This document shows positions 27,075-41,350 of a stretch of DNA of 64,000 nucleotides, piece by piece (position 1 is the stretch's first letter; each line of letters starts with the position of its first letter). Under the pieces are notes generated by a model. It was given only the letters and a program-made list of their open reading frames with translations. It was not told the DNA's origin and searched no databases. Position numbers and translations under genes: made by a program. The DNA lies in NCBI RefSeq assembly GCF_029227915.1, contig NC_079880.1, forward strand, positions 27,151,501 through 27,215,500, in the 5' to 3' direction. This stretch comes from Hydractinia symbiolongicarpus. Lineage: Eukaryota > Cnidaria > Hydrozoa > Anthoathecata > Hydractiniidae.

Positions 27075-28830
27075 CTGTCTCTATTTCTTCAGCGCGCGAT
27101 AACGGCTAGGATTCGTCCCACAGTAAAAAATGACTTATTTATCTAAATTTTTAAATGAAGCGCTTCCACAGGGCCCAGTGTAATCGCTGAGTTCCAACAA
27201 TCTTGTCAAAGTAAGAAGAATGTTATCTCTTGGAGTCCAGTTATCTCACTTATCACATTTATAAGGTCACAGGCCAAAGTTAGTTCAACTAAGTCCCACA
27301 GTCAATCATTCCATTGTTAAAAAAGCGATATAACTTAGTAATATCGGAAAAATGTCACTAAATACATGTTGGTACGAATATGTGATGCGGCCGTTGTATC
27401 TCAAACGGCTTGATACCGCCACGAAGTCAATGAGATTTAGTTTTTGAGAATGTCTCTATTTCTTCAGTGCGTGCTAACGGCCAGGCTTGGTTCCACAGTA
27501 AAAAAAGACTGATTTATCTAAATTTTTAAAAAAAGCGCTACCACAGAGCATAGTGTACTCGCTGAATTGCAGCAATCATCTCGAATTAAGAAGATTGTTA
27601 TTCCTTGGAGTCCAATTAACTCATTTATCACATTTATCAGGTCACAGTCGAAAGATAGTTTAATTAAGTCCCACCGTCAATCGTTTCACTGTTAAAAGCG
27701 ATGCAACCTAGTAATATCAAAAAAATATCGCTAAATACATGTTGGTACGAATATGTGACCCAACCGTTGTAACTTAAACGGACTGACACCGTTAGAAAGT
27801 CAGTAAAATGTAGTATTTGAAACTGTCTCTATTTCCTCAGCGCGCGCTAACGGCTAGGATTGGTCCCACAGTGGAAACTGAATTTTTTATCTTAATTTTT
27901 AAATGAAGCGCTACCACAGCGCCCAGTGTAACCCCTGAGTTTCGACAATCATGTCAAATTAAGAAGAATGTTATTTGTTGGAGTCCAGTTGGCTCACTTA
28001 TTACATTTATAAGGTCACAGTCCAAAGTTAGTTCAATTAAGATCCACAGTCAATCGTTTCACTGTTAAAAGCGATATAACTTAGAATTATCGGCAAGATA
28101 TCACTAAATACATGTTGCTACGAATATGTGACGCACCCGGTGTATCTCAAACGGCTTGATACCGCCACGAAATTAATGAGATTTAGTTTTTGAGAATGGC
28201 TCTATTTCTTCAGTGCGTGCTAACTGCCAGGATTGTTCCCACAGTAAAAAAGACTTATTTATCTAAATTCTTGAAAAAAGCGCTACCACAGAGCATAGTG
28301 TACTCGCTGAATCCAAGCAATCATGTCGAATTAAGAAGAATGTTATTCCTTGGAGTCCAACTGGCACATTTATCGAGTTTATAAGGTCACAATCCAGAAT
28401 CAGTTCAATTAAGTCCCACAGTCAATCGCTTCACTGTTAAAAGCGATACAACTTAGTAATATTGGAAAAGAATCACTAAATACATGTTGCTACGAATATG
28501 TGACGCAACCGTTGTAACTCAAAGGGACTGATACCGTTAGAACGTCATTGAAATGTAGTTTTTGAAACTGTCTCTATTTTTTCAGGGCGCCATAACGGCT
28601 AGGATTGGTCCTACAGTAAAAAATGACTTATTTATCTAAATATTTAAATGAAGTGCTTCCACAGGGCCCAGTGTAATCGCTGAGTTCCAACAATCTTGTT
28701 AAGGTAAGAACAATGTTATCTCTTGGAGTCCAGTTATCTCACTTATCACATTTATAAGGTCACAGGCCAAAGTTAGTTCAACTAAGTCCCACAGTCAATC
28801 ATTTCATTGTTAAAAGCGATATAACTTAGT
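27075..28830 (+). repeat. Partial third copy of the 11-monomer HOR, with one leading A unit
   Basis: From about 27300 to 28830 the sequence follows 23197-24726 with an offset of 4104 (ATCATTCCAT at 23201 and 27305; the B-unit open frames near 24086 and 28190). It has more substitutions than the first two copies share. The first ~225 bp are an ordinary type A stretch. Confidence 0.85.
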
Positions 28831-29614
28831 AATATCGGAAAAATGTCGCTAAATACATGTTGGTACGAATATGTGACGCAACCGTTGTAACTCAAACGGA
28901 CTTATACCGCTAAAAAGTCATTGAAATGTAGTTTTTGAAACTGTCTCTATTTCTTCAGCGCGCGATAACGGCTAGGATTGGTCCCACAGTAAAAAATGAC
29001 TTATTTATCTAAATTTTTTAATGAAGCGCTTCCACAGCGACCAGTGTAATCGCTGATTTCCAACAAACAAGTCAAAGTAAAAAGAATGTTAGTTCTTGGA
29101 GTCCAGTTGGCTAACTTATCACATTTATAAGGTCACAGGCCAAAGTTAGTTCAATTAAGTCCCACAGTCAATCATTTCATTGTTAAAAGCGATATAACTT
29201 AGTAATTTCGGAAAAATGTCACTAAATACATGTTGGTACGAATATGTAACGCAGCCGTTGTATCTAAAACGCATTGATACTGCCACGAAGTCAGTGAGAT
29301 TTAGTTTTTGAGAATGCCTCTATTTCTTCAGTGCGTGCTAACGACCAGGATTTGTCCCACAGTAAAAAAGGACTTATTTATCTAAATTTTTAAAACAAGA
29401 GCTACCACAGAGCATAGTGTACTCGCTGAATTCCAGCAATCATGTCGAATTATAAAAAATGTTACTCCTTGGAGTCCAATTGGCTCATTTATCGTATTTA
29501 TAAGGTCAAAGTCCAGAATCAGTTCAATTAAGTCCCACAGTCAATCGTTTCACTGTTAAAAGCGATACAACTTAGTAACATTGGAAAAAAATCACTAAAT
29601 ACATGTTGCTACGA
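28831..29614 (+). repeat. Partial third copy of the 1119-bp 3-mer
   Basis: Two monomers here (A with TAATGAAGCGC and GCGACCAGTG, then B with AACGACCAGGATTTGTCCC) match 25110-25900, including rare variants. Block 5 and block 4 are thus interleaved along the array. Confidence 0.78.
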
Positions 29615-32600
29615 ATATGTGACGCAACCGTTGTAACTCAAACGGACTGATACCGCTAGAAAGTCATTGAAATGTAGTTTTTGAAACTGTCTCTATTTCT
29701 TCAGCGCGCGATAACCGCTAGGATTGGTCCCACAGTAAAAAATGACTTATTTATCTAAATTTTTTAATGAAGCGCTTCCACAGCGCCCAGTGTAATCGCT
29801 GATTTCCAACAATCAAGTCAAATTAAGAAGAATGTTATTCCTTGGAGTCCATTTGGCTCATTTATTGCATTTAAAAGGTCACAGTCCAGAATCAGTTCAA
29901 TTAAGTCCCACAGTCAATCGCTTCACTGTTAAAAGCGATACAACTTAGTAATATCGCAAAAATATCACTAAATACATGTTCGTACGAATATGTGACACAA
30001 CCGTTGTAACTCAAACGGACTGATACCGTTAGAACGTCATTGAAAGGTAGTTCTTGAAACTGTCTCTATTTTTTCAGGGCGCGATAACGGCTAGGATTGG
30101 TCCCACAGTAAAAAATGACTTATTTATCTAAATTTTTAAATGAAGCGCTTCCACAGGGCCCAGTGTAATCGCTGAGTTCCAACAATCTTGTTAAAGTAAG
30201 AAGAATGTTATTTCTTGAAGTCTAGCTGGCTCAATTATCACATTTATAAGGTTACAGGCCAAAGTTAGTTCAATTAAGTCCCACAATCAATCATTTCATT
30301 GTTAAAATCGATATAACTTAGTAATATCGGAAAAATGTCACTAAATACATGTTGGCACGAATATGTGACGCAACTGTTGTAACTCAAACGGATTGACACC
30401 GTTAGAAAGTCAGTGAAATGTAGAATTTAAAACTGTCTCTATTTCTTCAGCGCGTGCTAACGGCTAGGATTGGACCCACAGTAGAAACTGAATTTTTTAT
30501 CTTAATTTTTAAATGAAGCGCTACCACAGCGCCCCGTGTATTCGCTAAGTTTCAACAATCATGTCAAATTAAGAAGAATGTTATTCCTTGGAGTCCAATT
30601 GGCTCATTTATCGCATTTATAAGGTCACAGTCCAGAATCAGTTCAATTAAGTCCCACAGTCAATCGCTTCACTGTTTAAAGCGATACAACTTAGTAATAT
30701 CGCAAAAATATCACTAAATACATGTTGGTACGAATATGTGACGCAACCGTTGTAACTCAAACGGACTGATACCGTTAGAACGTCATTGAAAGGTAGTTCT
30801 TGAAACTGTCTCTATTTTTTCAGGCCGCGATAACGGCTAGGATTGGTCCCACAGTAAAAAATGTCTTTTTTATCTAAATTTTTAGATGAAGCGCTTCCAC
30901 AGGGCCCAGTGTAATCGCTGAGTTCCAACAATCTTGTCAAAGTAAGAAGAATGTTATCTCTTGGAGTCCAGTTATCTCACTTATCACATTTATAAGGTCA
31001 CAGGCCAAAGTTAGTTCAACTAAGTCCCACAGTCAATCATTTCATTGTTAAAAGCGATATAACTTAGTAATATCGGAAAAATGTCAGTAAATACATGTTG
31101 GTACGAATATGTGACGCAGCCGTTGTATCTCAAACGGATGGATACCGCCAGGAAGTCAATGAAATTTAGTTTTTGAGAATGTCTCTATTTCTTCAGTGCG
31201 TGCTAACGGCCAGGATTGGTCCTACAGTAAAAAAAGACTTATTGATTTATATTTTTAAAAAACGCCCTACCACAGAGCATAGTGTACTCGCTGAATTCCA
31301 GCAATCATCTAGAACTAAGAAGAATGTGATTCCTTGGAGTCCAATTGGCACATTTATTGCATTTATAAGGTCACAGTCCAGAATCAGTTCAGTTAAGTCC
31401 CACAGTCAATCGTTTCACTGTTAAAAGCGATGCAACATAGTAATAGCGGAAAAATATCGCTAAATACATGTTGGTACAAATATGTGACGCAACCGTTGTA
31501 ACTCAAACGGACTGATACCGCTAGAAAGTCATTGAAATGTAGTTTTTGAAACTGTCTCTATTTCTTCAGCGCGCGATAACCGCTAGGATTGGTCCCACAG
31601 TAAAAAATGACTTATTTATCTAAATTTTTTAATGAAGCGCTTCCACAGCGCCCAGTGTAATCGCTGATTTCCAACAATCAAGTCAAATTAAGAAGAATGT
31701 TATTCCTTGGAGTCCATTTGGCTCATTTATTGCATTTAAAAGGTCACAGTCCAGAATCAGTTCAATTAAGTCCCACAGTCAATCGCTTCACTGTTAAAAG
31801 CGATACAACTTAGTAATATCGCAAAAATATCACTAAATACATGTTCGTACGAATATGTGACACAACCGTTGTAACTCAAACGGACTGATACCGTTAGAAC
31901 GTCATTGAAAGGTAGTTCTTGAAACTGTCTCTATTTTTTCAGGGCGCGATAACGGCTAGGATTGGTCCCACAGTAAAAAATGACTTATTTATCTAAATTT
32001 TTAAATGAAGCGCTTCCACAGGGCCCAGTGTAATCGCTGAGTTCCAACAATCTTGTTAAAGTAAGAAGAATGTTATTTCTTGAAGTCTAGCTGGCTCAAT
32101 TATCACATTTATAAGGTTACAGGCCAAAGTTAGTTCAATTAAGTCCCACAATCAATCATTTCATTGTTAAAATCGATATAACTTAGTAATATCGGAAAAA
32201 TGTCACTAAATACATGTTGGCACGAATATGTGACGCAACTGTTGTAACTCAAACGGATTGACACCGTTAGAAAGTCAGTGAAATGTAGAATTTAAAACTG
32301 TCTCTATTTCTTCAGCGCGTGCTAACGGCTAGGATTGGACCCACAGTAGAAACTGAATTTTTTATCTTAATTTTTAAATGAAGCGCTACCACAGCGCCCC
32401 GTGTATTCGCTAAGTTTCAACAATCATGTCAAATTAAGAAGAATGTTATTCCTTGGAGTCCAATTGGCTCATTTATCGCATTTATAAGGTCACAGTCCAG
32501 AATCAGTTCAATTAAGTCCCACAGTCAATCGCTTCACTGTTTAAAGCGATACAACTTAGTAATATCGCAAAAATATCACTAAATACATGTTGGTACGAAT

Positions 32601-33345
32601 ATGTGACGCAACCGTTGTAACTCAAACGGACTGATACCGTTAGAACGTCATTGAAAGGTAGTTCTTGAAACTGTCTCTATTTTTTCAGGCCGCGATAACG
32701 GCTAGGATTGGTCCCACAGTAAAAAATGTCTTTTTTATCTAAATTTTTAGATGAAGCGCTTCCACAGGGCCCAGTGTAATCGCTGAGTTCCAACAATCTT
32801 GTCAAAGTAAGAAGAATGTTATCTCTTGGAGTCCAGTTATCTCACTTATCACATTTATAAGGTCACAGGCCAAAGTTAGTTCAACTAAGTCCCACAGTCA
32901 ATCATTTCATTGTTAAAAGCGATATAACTTAGTAATATCGGAAAAATGTCAGTAAATACATGTTGGTACGAATATGTGACGCAGCCGTTGTATCTCAAAC
33001 GGATGGATACCGCCAGGAAGTCAATGAAATTTAGTTTTTGAGAATGTCTCTATTTCTTCAGTGCGTGCTAACGGCCAGGATTGGTCCTACAGTAAAAAAA
33101 GACTTATTGATTTATATTTTTAAAAAACGCCCTACCACAGAGCATAGTGTACTCGCTGAATTCCAGCAATCATCTAGAACTAAGAAGAATGTGATTCCTT
33201 GGAGTCCAATTGGCACATTTATTGCATTTATAAGGTCACAGTCCAGAATCAGTTCAGTTAAGTCCCACAGTCAATCGTTTCACTGTTAAAAGCGATGCAA
33301 CATAGTAATAGCGGAAAAATATCGCTAAATACATGTTGGTACAAA
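29615..33345 (+). repeat. HOR block 6: near-identical 5-monomer unit, 1865 bp, two copies
   Basis: The sequence at 29641 repeats at 31506 (offset 1865), and I found no difference in the stretches compared, including rare variants such as ATGTTCGTACG, GTTGGCACG and CAGGCCGCGATAACGG. Copies are about 29615-31479 and 31480-33345. Agreement stops near 33410 (TAGCTTTTGAAGCTG). This is one of the youngest-looking duplications in the window. Confidence 0.92.
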
Positions 33346-36300
33346 TATGTGACGCAACCGTTGTAACTCAAACGGACTGATACCGCTAGAAAGTCATTGA
33401 AATGTAGCTTTTGAAGCTGTCCCTATTTGTTCAGCGCGCGATAACGGCTAGGATTGGTCCCACAGTAAAAAATGACTTATTTATCTAAATTTTTAAATGA
33501 AACACTTTCACAGCGCCCAGTGTAATCGCTGGTTTCCAACAATCATGTCAAAGTAAGAAGAATGTTATTTCTTGGAGTCCGCATGGCTAACTTATCACAT
33601 TTATAAGGTCACAGCCCAAAGTTAGTTCAATTAAGTCCCACAATCAATCATTTCATTGTTAAAAGCGATATAACTTAGTAATATCGGAAAAATGTCGCTA
33701 AATACATGTTGGTACGAATATGTGACGCAGCCGTTGTATCTCAAACGGATCGATACCGCCAGGAAGTCAATGAAATTTAGTTTTTGAGAATGTCTCTATT
33801 TCTTTAGTGCGTGGTAACGGCTAGGATTGGTCCCACAGTGGAAACTGAATTTTTTATCTTAATTTTTAAATGAAGCGCTACCACAGCGCCCAGTGTAACC
33901 CCTGAGTTTCGACAATCATGTCAAATTAAGAAGAATTTTATTTGTTGGAGTCCAGTTGGCTCACTTATTACATTTATAAGGTCACAGTCCAAAGTTAGTT
34001 CAATTAAGATCCACAGTCAATCGTTTCACTGTTAAAAGCGATATAACTTAGAATTATCGGAAAGATATCACTAAATACATGTTGGTACGAATATGTGACG
34101 CACCCGGTGTATCTCAAACGGTTTGATACCGCCACGAAATTAATGAGATTTAGTTTTTGAGAATGGTTCTATTTCTTCAGTGCGTGCTAACGGCCAGGAT
34201 TGGTCCCACAGTAAAAAAGACTTATTTATCTAATTTCTTGAAAAAAGCGCTACCACAGAGCATAGTGTACTCGCTGAATCCAAGAAATCATGTCGAATTA
34301 AGAAGAATGTTATTCCTTGGAGTCCAACTGGCACATTTATCGAATATATAAGGTCACAGTCCAGAATCAGTTCAATTAAGTCCCACAGTCAATCGCTTCA
34401 CTGTTAAAAGCGATACAACTTTGTAATATCGGAAAAAAATCACTAAATACATGCTGGTACGAATATGTGACGCAACCGTTGTAACTCAAACGGACAGAAA
34501 CCGTTAGAACGTCATTTAAATTTAGTTTTTGAAACTGTCTCTTTTTCTTCAGCGCGCAATAACGGCTAGGATTGGTTCCACATTAAAAAATGACTTATTT
34601 ATCTAAATTTTTAAATGAACCGCTTCCACAGCGCCCAGTGTAATCGCTGATTTCCAACAATCATGTCAAATTAAGAAGAATGTTAGTTCTTGGAGTCCAG
34701 TTGCCTAACTTATCACATTTATAAGGTCACAGGCCAAAGTTAGTTCAATTAAGTCCCACAGTCAATCATTTCATTGTTAAAAGCGATATAACTTAGTAAT
34801 ATCGGAAAAATGTCACTAAATACATGTTGGTACGAATATGTGACGCAACCGTTGTAACTCAAACGGACTGATACCGCTAAAAAGTCATTGAAATGTAGTT
34901 TTTGAAACTGTCTCTATTTTTTCAGGGCGCCATAACGGCTAGGATTGGTCCTACAATAAAAAATGACTTATTTATCTAAATTTTTAAATGAAGCGCTTCC
35001 ACAGCTCTCAGTGTAATCGTTGATTTCCAACAATCAAGTCAAAGTAAAAAGAATGTTAGTTCTTGGAGTTCAGTTGGCTAACTTATCACATTTATAAGGT
35101 CACAGGCCAAAGTTAGTTCAACTAAGTCCCACAGTCAATCATTTCATTGTTAAAAGCGATATAACTTAGTAATATCGGAAAAATGTCACTAAATACATGT
35201 TGGTACGAATATGTGACGCAACCGTTGTAACTCAAACGGACTGATACCGCTAGAAAGTCATTGGAATGTAGTTTTTGAAACTGTCTCTATTTCTTCAGCG
35301 CGCAATAACGGCTAGGATTGGTCCCACAGTAAAAAATGACATATTTATCTCAATTTTTAAATGAAGCGCTTCCACAGCGCCCAGTGTAATCGCTGAGTTC
35401 CAACAATCATGTCAAAGTAAGAAGAATGTTATTTCTTGAAGTCTAGCTGGCTCAATTATCACATTTATAAGGTTACAGGCCAAAGTTAGTTCAACTAAGT
35501 CCCACAGTCAATCATTTCATTGTTAAAAGCGATATAACTTAGTAATATCGGAAAAATGTCAGTAAATACATGTTGGTACGAATATGTGACGCAGACGTTG
35601 TATCTCAAACGGATGGGTACCGCCAGGAAGTCAATGAAATTTAGTTTCTGAGAATGTCTCTATTTCTTCAGTGCGTGCTAACGGCCAGGATTGGTCCTAC
35701 AGTAAAAAAAGACTTATTGATTTAAATTTTTAAAAAAAGCACTACCACAGAGCATAGTGTACTCGCTGAATTCCCGCAATCATCTAGAATTAAGAAGAAT
35801 GTGATTGCTTGGAGTCCAATTGGCTCATTTATCGCATTTATAAGTTCACAGTCCAGAATCAGTTCAGTTAAGTCCCACAGTCAATCGTTTCACTGTAAAA
35901 AGCGATGCAACATAGTAATAGCGGAAAAATATCGCTAAATACATGTTGGTACGAATATGTGACGCAAACGTTGTAACTCAAACGGACTGATACCGCTAGA
36001 AAGTCATTGAAATGTAGTTTTTGAAACTGTCTCTATTTCTTCAGCGCGCGATAACGGCTAGGATTGGTCCCACAGTAAAAAATAACTTATTTATCTAAAT
36101 TTTTAAATTAAGCGCTTCCACAGCGCCCAGGGTAATCTCTGATTTCCAACAATCAAGTCAAAGTAAGAAGAATGTTACTTCTTGGAGTCCAGTTGGCTAA
36201 CTTATCACATTTATAAGGTCACAGACCAAAGTTAGTTCAATTAAGTCCCACAGTCAACCATTTCGTTGTTAAAAGCGATATAACTTAGTAATATCGGAAA

Positions 36301-39300
36301 AATGTCACTAAATACATGTTGGTACGAATATGTAACGCAGCTGTTGTATCTCAAACGGAGTGATACTGCCACGAAGTCAGTGAGATTTAGTTTTTGAGAA
36401 TGCCTCTATTTCTTCAGTGCGTGCTAACGGCCAGGATTGGTCCCACAGTAAAAAAAGACTTATTTATCTAAATTTTTAAAAAAGCGCTACCACAGAGAAG
36501 ACTGTACTCGCTGAATTCCAACAATCATGTCGAATTAAGAAAAATGTTATTCCTCGGAGTCCAATTGGCTCATTTATCGCATTTATAAGTTCACAGTCCA
36601 GAATCAGTTCAATTAAGTCCCACAGTCAATCGCTTTACTGTTAAAAGCGATACAACTTAGTAATATTGGAAAAAAATCACTAAATACATGTTGCTACGAA
36701 TATGTGACGCAACCGTTGTAACTCAAAGGGACTGATACCGTTAGAACGTCATTGAAATGTAGTTTTTGAAACTGTCTCTATTTCTGCAGCGCGCGATAAC
36801 AGCTAGGATTGGTCCCACAGTAAAAAATGACTTATTTATCTAAATTTTTAAATGAAGCGCTTCCACAGGGCCCAGTGTAATCGCTGATTTCCAACAATCA
36901 AGTCAAAGTAAGAAGAATGTTAATTCTTGGAGTCCAGTTGGCTAACTTATCACATTTATAAGGTCACAGACCAAAATTAGTTCAATTAAGTCCCACAGTC
37001 AATCATTTCATTGTTAAAAGCGATATAACTTAGTAATATCGGAAAAATGTCACTAAATACATGTTGGTACGAATATGTAACGCAGCCGTTGTATCTCAAA
37101 CGGATTGATACTGCCACGAAGTCAGTGAGATTTAGCTTTTGAGAATGCCTCTATTTCTTCAGTGCGTGCTAACGGCCAGGTTTGGTCCCACAGTAAAAAA
37201 AGACTTATTTATCTAAATTTTTCAAAAAAGCGCTACCACAGAGCAGAGTGTACTCGCTGAATTTCAGCAATCATGTCGAATTAAGTAAAATGTTATTCCT
37301 TGGAGTCCAATTGGCTCATTTATCGCATTTATACAGTCACAGTCCAGAATCAGTTCAATTAAGTCCAACAGTCAATCGCTTCACTGTTAAAAGCGATACA
37401 ACTTAGTACTTTTGGAAAAAAATCACTAAATACATGTTGCTAAGAATATGTGACGCAACTGTTGTAACTCAAAGGGACTGATACCGTTAGAACGTCATTG
37501 AAATGTAGTTTTTGAAACTGTCTCTATTTCTTCAGCGCGCGATTACGGCTAGGATTGGTCCCACAGTAAAAAAGGACTTATTTATCTCAATTTTTAAATG
37601 AAGCGCCTCCACAGCGCCCAGTGTAATCGCTGAGTTTCAACAATCATGTCAAAGTAAGAAGAATGTTATTTCTTGGTGTCCAGTTGGCTAACTTATCACA
37701 TTTATAAGGTCACAGGTCAAAGTTAGTTCAATTAAGTCCCACAGTCAATCATATCTTTGTTAAAATCGATATAACTTAGTAATATCGGAAAAATGTCACT
37801 AAATACATGTTGGTACGAATATGTGACGCAACCGTTGTAACTCAAACCGACTGATACCGCTAGGAAGTCATGGAAATGTAGTTTTTGAAACTGTCCCAAT
37901 TTCTTCAGCGCGCGATAACGGCTAGGATTGGTCCCACAGTAAAAAATGACTTATTTATCTAAATTTTTAAAAAAAGCGCTACCACAGAGCAGAGTGTACT
38001 CGCTGAATTCCAGCAATCATGTCGAATTAGGATAAATGTTAATCCTTGGAGTCCAATTGGCTCATTTATCGCATTTATAAGGTCACAGTCGAGAATCAGT
38101 TCAGTTAAGTCCCACAGTCAATCGTTTCACTGTTAAAAGCGATGCAACATAGTAATAGCGGAAAAATATCGCTAAATACATGTTGGTACGAATATGTGAC
38201 GCAACCGTTGTAACTCAAACGGACTGATACCGCTAGAACAGTAAAAAAGGACTTATTTATCTCAATTTTTAAATGAAGCGCTTCCACAGCGCCCAGTGTA
38301 ATCGCTGAGTTTCAACAATCATGTCAAAGTAAGAAGAATGTTATTTCTTGGGCTCCAGTTGGCTAACTTATCACATTTATAAGGTCACAGGCCAAAGTTA
38401 GTTCAATTAAGTCCCACAGTCAATCATATCATTGTTAAAATCGATATAACTTAGTAATATCGGAAAAATTTCACTAAATACATGTTGGTACGAATATGTG
38501 ACGCAACCGTTGTAACTTAAACGGACTGATCCCGCTAGAAAGTCATTGAAATTTAGTTTTTGAAACTGTCTCTATTTCCTCAGCGCGCGAGAACGGCTAG
38601 GATTGATCCCACAGTGAAAAATGACTTATTTATCTAAATTTTTAAATGAACCGCTACCACTGCGCCCAGTGTAATCGCTGAGTTCCGGCAATCATTTCAA
38701 ATTAAGAAGAATGTTACTTCTTGGAGTCCAATTGTCTCATTTATCACATTCATCATGTTACAGTCCAAAGTTAGTTTAATTAAGTCCAACCGACAATCGT
38801 TTCACTGTTAAAAGCGATGCATCCTAGTAATATCAGAAAAATATGGCTAAATACATGTTGGTACGAATATGTGACCAAACCGTTGTAACTCAAACGGACT
38901 GATACCGTTACAACGTCATTGAAAGGTAGTTTTTGAAACTGTCTATATTTCTTCAGCGCGCAATAACGGCTAGGATTGGTCCCACAGTAAAAAATGACTT
39001 ATTTATCTAAATTTTTAAATGAAGCCCTTCCACAGCGCCAAGTGCAATCGCTGAGTTCCAAAAATCATGTCAAACTAAGAAAAATGTAATTTCTTGGAGT
39101 CCAGTTGGCTCACTTATCACATTTATAAGGTCACAGGCCAACGTTAATTCAATTAAGTCCCACAGTCAATCGTTTCATTGCTAAAAAAGCGATATAACTT
39201 AGTAATATCGGAAAAATGTCACTAAATACATGTTGGTACGAATATGTGATGCGGCCGTTGTATCTCAAATGGATTGATACCGCCACGAAGTCAATGAGAT

Positions 39301-39599
39301 TTAGTTTTTGTGAATGTCTCTATTTCTTCAGTGCATGCTAACGGCCAGGATTGGTCCCACAGTAAAAAAAGACTGATTTATCTAAATTTTTCAAAAAAGC
39401 GCTACCACAGAGCATAGTGTACTCGCTGAATTCCAGCAATCATCTCGAATTAAGAAGATTGTTATTCCTTGGAGTCCAATTAGCTCATTTATCTCATCTG
39501 TAATGTCACAGTCCAGAATCTGTTCAATTAAGTCCCACAGTCAATCGCTTCACTGTTAAAAGCGATACAACTTTGTAATATCGGTAAAAAATCACTAAA
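33346..39599 (+). repeat. Heterogeneous satellite stretch without a clear long HOR
   Basis: About 17 monomers of types A, B and C. Short local repeats exist: a 2-mer of 745 bp (TGCCTCTATT at 36401 and 37146) and a damaged 2-mer around 37560-38560. Part of the block 4 unit (type C followed by type B, 33830-34500) recurs with offset 5967 from 27860. No single longer period is visible by eye. Confidence 0.78.
38105..38287 (+). repeat. Satellite monomer with ~71-bp junction deletion
   Basis: GATACCGCTAGAA is joined directly to CAGTAAAAAAGGACTT near 38238. The end of one monomer and the start of the next (GAAACTGTCTC to GATTGGTCC) are missing. The distance between the flanking monomer starts (37887 and 38562) is 675 bp instead of about 746. 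A 60-codon antisense open frame spans the junction and is accidental. Confidence 0.85.
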
Positions 39600-40429
39600 T
39601 ACATGTTGGTACGACTATGTGACGCAACCGTTGTAACTCAAACGGACTGACACCGTTAGAACGGCATTGAAAGGTAGTTTTTGAAACTGTCTGTAATTCT
39701 TCAGCGCGCAATAACGGCTAGGATTGGTCCCACAGTAAAAAATGACTTATTTATCTAAATTTTTAAATGAAGCGCTTCCACAGCGCCAAGTGCCATCGCT
39801 GAGTTCCAAAAATCATGTCAAACTAAGAAAAATGTAATTTCTTGGAGTCCAGTTGGCTCACTTATCACATTTATAAGGTCACAGGCCAAAGTTATTTCAA
39901 TTAAGTCAGTCAATCATTTCATTGTTAAAAGCAATATAACTTAGTAATATCGGAAAAATGTCACTAAATACATGTTAGTACGAATATGTGACGCAACCGT
40001 TGTAAATCAAACGGACTGATACCGCTAAAAAGTCATTGAAATGTAGTTTTTGAAACTGTCTCTATTTCTTCAGCGCGCGATAACGGCTAGGATTGGACTT
40101 ATTTATCTCAATTTTTAAATGAAGCGCTTCCACAGCGCCCAGTGTAATCGCTGAGTTCCAACAATCATGTCAGAGTAAGAAGAATGTTATTTCTTGAAGT
40201 CTAGCTGGCTCAATTATCACATTTATAAGGTTACAGTCGAAAGTTAGTTGAATTAAGTCCCACAATCAATCATTTCTATGTTAAAATCGATATAACTTAG
40301 TAATATCGGAAAAATGTCACTAAATACATGTTGGTACGAATATGTGACGCAACCGTTGTAACTCAAACGGACTGACACCGTTAGAAAGTCAGTGAAATGT
40401 AGTATTTATAACTGTCTCTATTTCTTCAG

Positions 40430-40799
40430 CGCGCGCTAACGGCTAGGATTGGTCCCACAGTAGAAACTGAATTTTTTATCTTTATTTTTAAATGAAGCGC
40501 TACCAGAGCGCCCCGTGTAATCGCTAAGTTTCGACAATCATGTCAAATTAAGAAGAATGTTATTTCTTGGAGTCCAATTGGCTCATTCATCGCATTTATA
40601 AGGTCACAGTCCAGAATCAGTTCAATTAAGTCCCACAGTCAATCGCTTCACTGTTAAAAGCGATACAACTTAGTAATATCGCAAAAATATCACTAAATAC
40701 ATGTTGGTACGACTATGTGACGCAACCGTTGTAACTCAAACGGACTGACACCGTTAGAACGTCATTGAAAGGTAGTTTTTGAAACTGTCTGTAATTCTT
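40430..40799 (+). repeat. Representative type C monomer (GTAGAAACTGAATTT variant)
   Basis: This variant replaces the usual CAGTAAAAAATGACTTATTTATCT with CAGTAGAAACTGAATTTTTTATCT and has a GTGTAACCCCTGAG or CCCCGTGTAATCGCTAAG stretch further on. Copies occur near 6755, 8615, 15182, 18167, 19662, 22272, 23767, 27870, 30480, 32345, 33838, 40458, 44466 and 49620. It therefore marks fixed positions inside several HORs. Its limits here are approximate. Confidence 0.75.
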
Positions 40800-41350
40800 C
40801 AGCGCGCAATAACGGCTAGGATTGGTCCCACAGTAAAAAATGACTTATTTATCTAAATTTTTAAATGAAGCGCTTCCACAGCGCCAAGTGCCATCGCTGA
40901 GTTCCAAAAATCATGTCAAACTAAGAAAAATGTAATTTCTTGGAGTCCAGTTGGCTCACTTATCACATTTATAAGGTCACAGGCCAAAGTTAGTTCAATT
41001 AAGTCAGTCAATCATTTCATTGTTAAAAGCAATATAACTTAGTAATATCGGAAAAATGTCACTAAATACATGTTAGTACGAATATGTGACGCAACCGTTG
41101 TAAATTAAACGGACTGATACCGCTAAAAAGTCATTGAAATGTAGTTTTTGAAACTGTCTCTATTTCTTCAGCGCGCGATAACGGCTAGGATTGGACTTAT
41201 TTATCTCAATTTTTAAATGAAGCGCTTCCACAGCGCCCAGTGTAATCGCTGAGTTCCAACAATCATGTCAGAGTAAGAAGAATGTTATTTCTTGAAGTCT
41301 AGCTGGCTCAATTATCACATTTATAAGGTTACAGGCGAAAGTTAGTTGAA

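Noticed and set aside
31173-31424. Open frames of 60-83 codons recurring in the satellite (for example 13260, 15502, 16246, 19980, 24086, 28190, 31173, 33038, 34157, 61845)
   Set aside because: They repeat only because the monomers repeat, at multiples of ~373 bp. Related monomers break them with stops and indels, there is no protein-like domain, and many lack an ATG start. They are chance open frames in a satellite.
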